Assembly (NCBI GenBank): GCA_028023455.1
Contig: JAQFVV010012398.1
Location: forward strand, 11,091,160 to 11,155,159
DNA from: Epiperipatus broadwayi
Taxonomy: Eukaryota; Onychophora; Udeonychophora; Euonychophora; Peripatidae
Length of the DNA stretch: 64,000 bases
Direction of reading: 5' to 3'
The translations under genes were made by a program, and so were the position numbers. Under the pieces are notes generated by a model that made no database searches, was not told the DNA's origin, and saw nothing but the letters and a program-made list of their open reading frames with translations. This document shows positions 58,191 to 64,000 of the stretch, piece by piece. Numbering within the stretch: the stretch's first letter is position 1; every line of letters starts with the position of its first letter.

Positions 58191-61156
58191 TGTATTTGGA
58201 CTTTGAACCTTCTTTCAAAAAACTCAATTCATATTTCATTTAAAAAATATAGGGCAACTGAAAATAAAAACCATAGAGTTACTTGTCTTGAAGTTAAAAA
58301 TAAAAAAATCAATAAAATCAAACTAGAAAATGCATGTTGGTAAGCAGTCTATCAGAGTTCATTTACCACATGAACCATAACATATTAGTATTAACTCCAA
58401 TGACAAAAGAATATGGGTTGATATTAGGAAATTGCCCTGCTTGGTTCTTTTAAGATTTCAAAAAAAGAAAAAAGGTCCTCTTTTATTTACCAGCAAACTC
58501 CTTTTTCTTTTAAAATACGGTATGGCTTTTTATATATATAAAAAAATAACAAATATCATCATTATATTGCAATCAAATATCAGAAAAAAAATATAATTCA
58601 ATAACTTCTGCGTATTATTATATAATCTAAATTATTTTCTGTGTAATCATGAACTAATACCATATACATCATAGTAAAAAAAGCATAAAACTCTACCACC
58701 ATCCATTTTCCTAACCATATCAAGGTATTGAATCCCCCCCCCCCTTTAACATTCATTAAAAATTGTTTCTTTATCCGGCATATGTGAATGATAGTTCTCA
58801 ACTAATTATCTTTAAATAATTATTTGTTTTTTAAATCTAAAACTAATAATATTTAATTCAATGCATTATTTATTACATAAACTGCAAGATGATATTCATC
58901 TTTAAACTTATAATTTTTTCCATTTGTAAGTAATCATAAACTATAAAGAAAAACCACTGTGTTCCTTTTTCTTTTGAAAATTTTTGGTCTGCCAATTTTT
59001 TCTTTTTGGCTTACTTTTTATGTGTCATTTACTTGTTTCTTTACACATTCCATCTTACTTTCACAATGGCACTCTCATTTAAATTTGTAAGAGACATGTT
59101 ACCTTTCCCTTGAATAGCATTCAAAAGAAATGTATGTCATAATTCTATTGCTATCTAGCAGTAAATATTTCCAATATTAGTTTTTGTTTTCATAGATTGC
59201 AGAAGTTATCAGAAAAAATATAAAGTTTTTTAATACAAAAGATTACATTGTATAACTCAAGTTTTCTCAAAATGATGGTGCTTGGTCCCATTTTATTCAT
59301 AAAGCAGAAACCATTGTAAAGCTTTTTTTAATGCTTTCAGAATTTCTTCAATAAATATAAAAATGTTTTTATTAACTAAATATAATATATATTAATTATA
59401 TTATTGTTTTTAAATGGATTTAATTTTATATAAAAATGAAAAAAAAAAGATTTATTATATTAATGTAAAAAGTCTTGATTTTTTTAATTATTACTTTAAA
59501 TAAATGTATGACTTTTACAATTTTCTCATTCTTTTAATTATGTTAATTTTAGCAATAAACTGGATAAAAAATAGTTGCATTTGGACAAAAGTATCATTCA
59601 ACTTGCTAGTTACAAATATGAAAATTACATTTTCTGAATTTAACCCTATTTTAATTATGGAATTTTCCATGGAAGTTAAAATTAATTAAAAAAGGATAAA
59701 CCTTTATTTTATTTTCAACAATTGAAATGACATTAAAAAATTCAAAACAAAACGTTTTTATATCAGAAAGTTAATTCTGTGGAGAATCAAATTTCTTTGG
59801 GTGAAACATGTGGTTTGCCTTTATAATTATAATTTATGAATATATATTTATTTTATTGAAAGCAATTAGAAGTTAAATCATGTTTTCTGACTTTATAAGC
59901 TTTCTCCATATAGATTCTCTAGATCTAGCACTTCATAATTTGAAACTTTTAGGCAACATTTAAATGGGACTGATGATAAAATGAAGACAACAGGTAGTAA
60001 AAACGATTATCATTGAGTTCTACATCGAATATATATATAAGAATTTATTATATGCTATAACAAGTTACTTGATGTTATTGAAATTGCAAAAACTTTTTTT
60101 TAATTATAAAGGAGTGATACATAAGTATATATATTAAAATATTGCAAAGCTTTCTCTAATTACATTGAACATATGCTTTTTCCACTTTACTCCCTCTATT
60201 CCAGGCCATTCTTGGTAACTTGGACGGATTAATAGATACCAGATGGTAATGCTATTACATTTATATCTCTATTTTTTTGCTTACAACTTTTAACAATAAA
60301 GATTTATGAATCTAATATATCTTACCTTAAGCAATTACTTTTTACTTCTTTCATATTACAAAGTAAATAGTCTAAAATTCAAAAATATATTTGAACATAA
60401 CCAAAGACAACTTGTCTGGATATTTATATAGATCTGACAATAAAATAGTAGCTATATATTTTAATGACCTCAGTTTTACATTAACATTTCTCTTATTGGC
60501 TATGGAGTAGAATAAAAAAAAATGGCTTTTAAAAGCATATAATAAATGTGAGCATAAAAAATATGTTTTGTAATATAAAACAAACCCATTAAACATTTAA
60601 AAACCTATAATAAAATCATTAAAACAGTCAGTGATTTAGTATCAGATTTGTATAACTATATAAGCAAACTGAGTTGGTTTAAAACCTTGGAATAATTTTG
60701 AATCCCAAGCTATTAACTTGAAAGTATAAGGAAATCAAAAGATTATAGATTGATATGAAATGCATATCTACAAGTCTTCATCAATGAAGATCATAAGCCA
60801 AAAAATAATCAGATAAATGAATATAATAACACTATTATCTAATATTAATTAATTCAAGTTTACAATAGATGGCTCTTGGTAAAGCGAAGATACTGCTCCC
60901 AAAATGTAATGTATTATTGAAGGTGGTCTATTTTTTAATTTTTCTATGAATACACCACACCCTTATTTTCAAGACATTAGCCTTATTATTATCTATTATT
61001 TTACTTAACCTTTTCATGGTAGTTTGGTTTTGTGATAAATAGTGAATGCTTCTGCACAAAAAATATAAAAAGAGATCTGCTGTCAATTATGGTTTCCAGG
61101 ATATATGCCTGATAAATTGGGTATAGTATAAAACGTCATAGATTTATCACTCTCAG
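58191..61156. other. AT-rich non-coding stretch
   Basis: Contains a C11-12 run near 58,734-58,745 and poly-A/T tracts. No gene was recognised. The small ORFs here (58,598-58,801; 59,504-59,689; 60,372-60,596) have no recognisable domains. Confidence 0.5.
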
Positions 61157-61261
61157 TTCCCAGAATGTTACCAGTGCACAGCGTTAAGGAAAATATGAAA
61201 TCCATAGCAGAGAAAGCCATAGATAAAATGGCTGTTGTGGCAGGCATGAAAATAAGGACTG
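61157..61261 (+). CDS. Candidate internal exon (weak)
   Basis: A 105-bp segment follows TTTATCACTCTCAG (pyrimidine-rich tract plus AG) and precedes GTAAAT (a donor-like site). Exactly one frame is open, starting after two bases and leaving one at the end, so it would be a symmetric phase-1 exon of 35 codons. It reads PRMLPVHSVKENMKSIAEKA and continues IDKMAVVAGMKIRTG, richer in GC than its surroundings. The protein was not recognised and no compatible neighbouring exon was found. The antisense strand is also open, which weakens the case. Confidence 0.3.
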
Positions 61262-61817
61262 GTAAATAGCGAACATTATTTATATTAGAATATAAATACA
61301 CTAAATGAAATCTTGTGTGTTTTATTTTATATTATAATTGTATGTCCATGTTGTTGAAAGTAGTTATTAAAATATATAGAATTATAAATGAGAGTAAATT
61401 GTATTTATTGCTATCTTACTGGTTAAACTTAAGAAACCCCTAAGACATAGCAGGTAGTAAAAAAATTTAATCAAAACTAATTTTGTAAAATTTAATTTTT
61501 CATATATGTAGCATTCAGTATAAATAAAGCATTTACAAAATAACTATTTTTCACTAAAAATTATTATTAAAATTAATTTTAATGATAACTAAAATAAGAA
61601 AAAACTATGAAAGCTATAAATTTACTTAAGAAAAAAAAACAAAGCTCACTTTTTATATCCCCACACCCCCATCAAAACATAAGTTTAAACGCTTCTAAAA
61701 AGGTCACATAACTACAAAAATAAAAATATTTTGTATCTATTTAAAAAAAACATTCCTCAAATGATAAAAAAACTGACTTTGAAACAAAATAATTATCTTT
61801 TCGGTGCTTGTCTTATA

Positions 61818-62881
61818 GCTAAAGATGCCGTTGAATGGCACCGTTTTCATGCTAAAACTATAAAATATGACCATTCCCGGGCCGTTGATTATAATTTTTC
61901 TGTGCTTTTTTGTAATGCGAAAATAAAAACAAAACAAAATCGTCTTTTTTAAATATTATTTTTTATTAACGTATACAATTTAAATGATAATAATAAATGT
62001 AAAATAAAATCAACAAATTACAATTTGATTTGTGTTTTTTATATCGTATACTTTTTAAATTGTGTTACGGCTTTTTTTTATCAATTTTCTATCGGATATT
62101 TTTTTACTTGTGTTATGACTTTTTTTGTTGTTGTTTAACTAAAAAATAATAATCGTAATAAAAGTAAAAGTTGTTACGGTTACATTTAGGGTTAGGGTTA
62201 GTTTTTTGTTGTTTGTAATACTAAAATAAAAAAATTCAAAATCGTAACCGTACTCGGACAAAAGGAAGAAACTAAAACTTTTTTAAACAACAACAAACAC
62301 ATACAAATGTCTTATTTACTTATTAAACATGTTAATAATATTTGCTTTTTATGAAATTTACAAAAAAAACTAAATTTGGACTTTTCTTACTGGATATTTT
62401 TTTCGTACCGCTCTTTTTTACTTCAAAAATATACAGATGGTAGAATCTTCTTTGTCTCGTGGAATGTTACAAACAGTACATTACCTAATTGCAACTCAAT
62501 AAAAACAGATATTTAACATTTTCCCAAATAAAAGTTCAATACAGTACGTTGTAAAAAGTCTTATAATTATTGCTTTAAAAAATCTGAACATTTCAATACT
62601 TTAAAATAAATAAAAATCCAATGAAAACAACATTTCAATACAATTCAAATACAAACTCTCTCATCAAGCCGTAATTATTTTATAAATTGTGCGAATTCAG
62701 AAAATGTATTTGCTGCTATGCGACATACATGATGTACTGTGACGCAACATAGCGGCCTGCGTTCTGTAGCACAACAAAAAAGTTGTATTATAAAAAACGC
62801 GGGTTCGAACATATCGGCCGCGGAAACAGCATTTTTGTGTGTTTTGGTGTGAAAAACGTGACATAGAGCGGCATCTTTAGC
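61818..62881. mobile_element. MITE with ~35-bp TIRs
   Basis: The left end GCTAAAGATGCCGTTGAATG is the diverged reverse complement of the right end (62,845-62,881; GAGCGGCATCTTTAGC). TA (or the palindrome TAGCTA) flanks both sides, so the target duplication is TA or up to 6 bp. No transposase. The right quarter (62,700-62,850) is unusually CpG-rich and includes GCGGGTTCGAAC, a tRNA B-box-like motif. Two and a half TTAGGG units lie at ~62,185-62,201. Confidence 0.65.
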
Positions 62882-62883
62882 TA

Positions 62884-64000
62884 AAAGATGAGTACCATCT
62901 TTTCAATTGTTTTTGCTTGATAATTAAAATGTGATCAAGTCCATCTCTCTGAGCAAATACGAGTTCTGCAATTTAATCTTTGAACTATAAAACTATTTTT
63001 TGCTAATAAACCCTACCAACTACTAATAAAAATGAAAACTAAAATATATAATTTTTACTATTCATTTGAAATTATTTAATGTAAAATTGCAATAGAACTA
63101 TGAAATATAGACTGCTGAAATGCCATGCAAGTAAAATCATGACCAGCAAATGCACCCCACTCCAAGAAAACACAGAATATATCAAGAAATAATTAAGCCG
63201 AATAAACCTTGTCAACAACAAAGGTAGAAAGCTCAATTTAAAAATTATTAAATCAATTCCCAGCTGAGAAAAAATAAAAATACATTGGTTAACGACATAA
63301 AACTGATGTGCTCAGTAAGTAACATAGATGTGGAGTAGCTAAATGTATGATTATTATCTGTTCACTCCAATTAAAATAAAATTCTGATCTATACCGTTAC
63401 AAAATTTTTGTAATGGGCTGCATCAGAGTTCACTACTTCAATTAAGAGCTATCCCCCCCCCCCCTAAAAAATAAAAATAATAATATACGTAAAAACAAAA
63501 AAGCATTAAAATTCAAACATTTAATACATATAGTAATACAAGACCAGCCATTATGATCATGTTTAAAAAAAACATTATAATTAGTAAATATAATAAATTT
63601 TATAATATGGTAGTAGCTATTTTTTCCATCGCAGAGTATCATTCACAATCACATAATTTTATTCTTTGTTTCATTGTCCTTTCTGGCTTTGATACAGAAT
63701 AATATCTTGTGTAATAAAATGTTTTCTAAGTGTATAGCTAAATGTTTTATAAAATTTAAGAAAATCTGTTAAATGATTTTTCTTATCTGATAAAATAAAA
63801 CTTATTGATTTTATTAGTGGCAGAAAAAAAGAATTGTCAAACATTCTTGTATTGCATCATAAAACTTAAATTTGGAGAGTTAAATGAGAATCTGAAATGG
63901 ATATCAAGTAGAATTGACTGTATAGATTCTGAACTAGACATGAGCTCAACTAATTAACCTTCACTTTTATTTAAAATTGTTGAAATTTTTCTCAAAATGA
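62884..64000. other. AT-rich non-coding stretch
   Basis: A C-run near 63,452-63,464 and AT-rich sequence; no gene was recognised. Confidence 0.5.

Noticed and set aside
60205-60245. 41-bp exon candidate after a strong pyrimidine tract (TTTACTCCCTCTATTCCAG)
   Set aside because: Its only open phase is incompatible with the candidate at 61,157, it is very short, and no partner exon was found.
61731-61952. 73-codon ORF
   Set aside because: It spans the left TIR boundary of a MITE and has no recognisable domain.
62185-62201. Telomere-like (TTAGGG) repeats
   Set aside because: Only about two and a half units; too short to mark a telomere or a fusion site.

Overview
This is a strongly AT-rich stretch of animal-type nuclear DNA made almost entirely of transposable elements in different states of decay, with no intact protein-coding gene. 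The content is RTE-clade and other non-LTR retrotransposons, Penelope-like elements (PLEs) with hammerhead-like cores, short tRNA-derived SINEs with target-site duplications, TIR DNA transposons, a mariner remnant and long AT microsatellites. No rRNA, functional tRNA, operon, CRISPR array or prokaryotic signal was seen. The combination fits an invertebrate, possibly a mollusc such as a cephalopod, but the assignment is inference.

Layout. 0-7.2 kb: a small palindrome, an endonuclease fragment, a ~2.4-kb unclassified repeat (R1), a ~114-bp tandem repeat, and a minus-strand LINE (LINE-A) with a YMDD reverse transcriptase. 7.5-13.1 kb: a (TA)n tract, a PLE remnant with inverted ends carrying a SINE, a gag-like zinc-knuckle pseudogene, and a second PLE end. 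13.1-18.2 kb: unit A of a ~3.4-kb duplicated non-coding block, interrupted by RTE copy 1. 18.3-19.9 kb: a PLE with ~225-bp inverted terminal repeats. 19.9-23.2 kb: the best RTE copy (endonuclease, RT, C-terminal region), disabled by frameshifts and stops. 24-29.4 kb: a SINE, a long palindrome with tRNA-like arms flanked by a target-site duplication, and a TA-flanked TIR element. 29.7-31.3 kb: decayed coding remnants. 31.9-34.4 kb: two RTE copies tail to tail. 35.2-39.1 kb: a second R repeat (R2) split by an RTE copy with a 5' inversion. 41.7-43.7 kb: a ~2-kb TIR element with an 8-bp target-site duplication and a nested palindrome. 44.1-48.0 kb: unit B of the duplicated block, with a 446-bp perfect (ATT)n tract and a SINE that unit A lacks. 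48.1-53.6 kb: RTE fragments, one split by LINE-B. 53.6-54.5 kb: a mariner remnant. 54.6-58.2 kb: a full-length old RTE copy on the minus strand, split by a ~960-bp satellite-like insertion. 58.2-64 kb: low-complexity DNA, one weak exon candidate, and a ~1.06-kb MITE.

The elements relate to each other mainly as a history of nested insertions. Paired filled and empty sites (A versus B) and nesting (LINE-B in RTE copy 6, satellite in RTE copy 7, RTE copy 4 in R2, SINE in a PLE remnant) give a relative chronology. Nothing here is clearly a new coding system. The most notable signals are the PLE inverted ends with hammerhead-like cores, the twin-priming-like RTE inversion, the A/B duplication with the extreme ATT expansion, and the unclassified R repeat.
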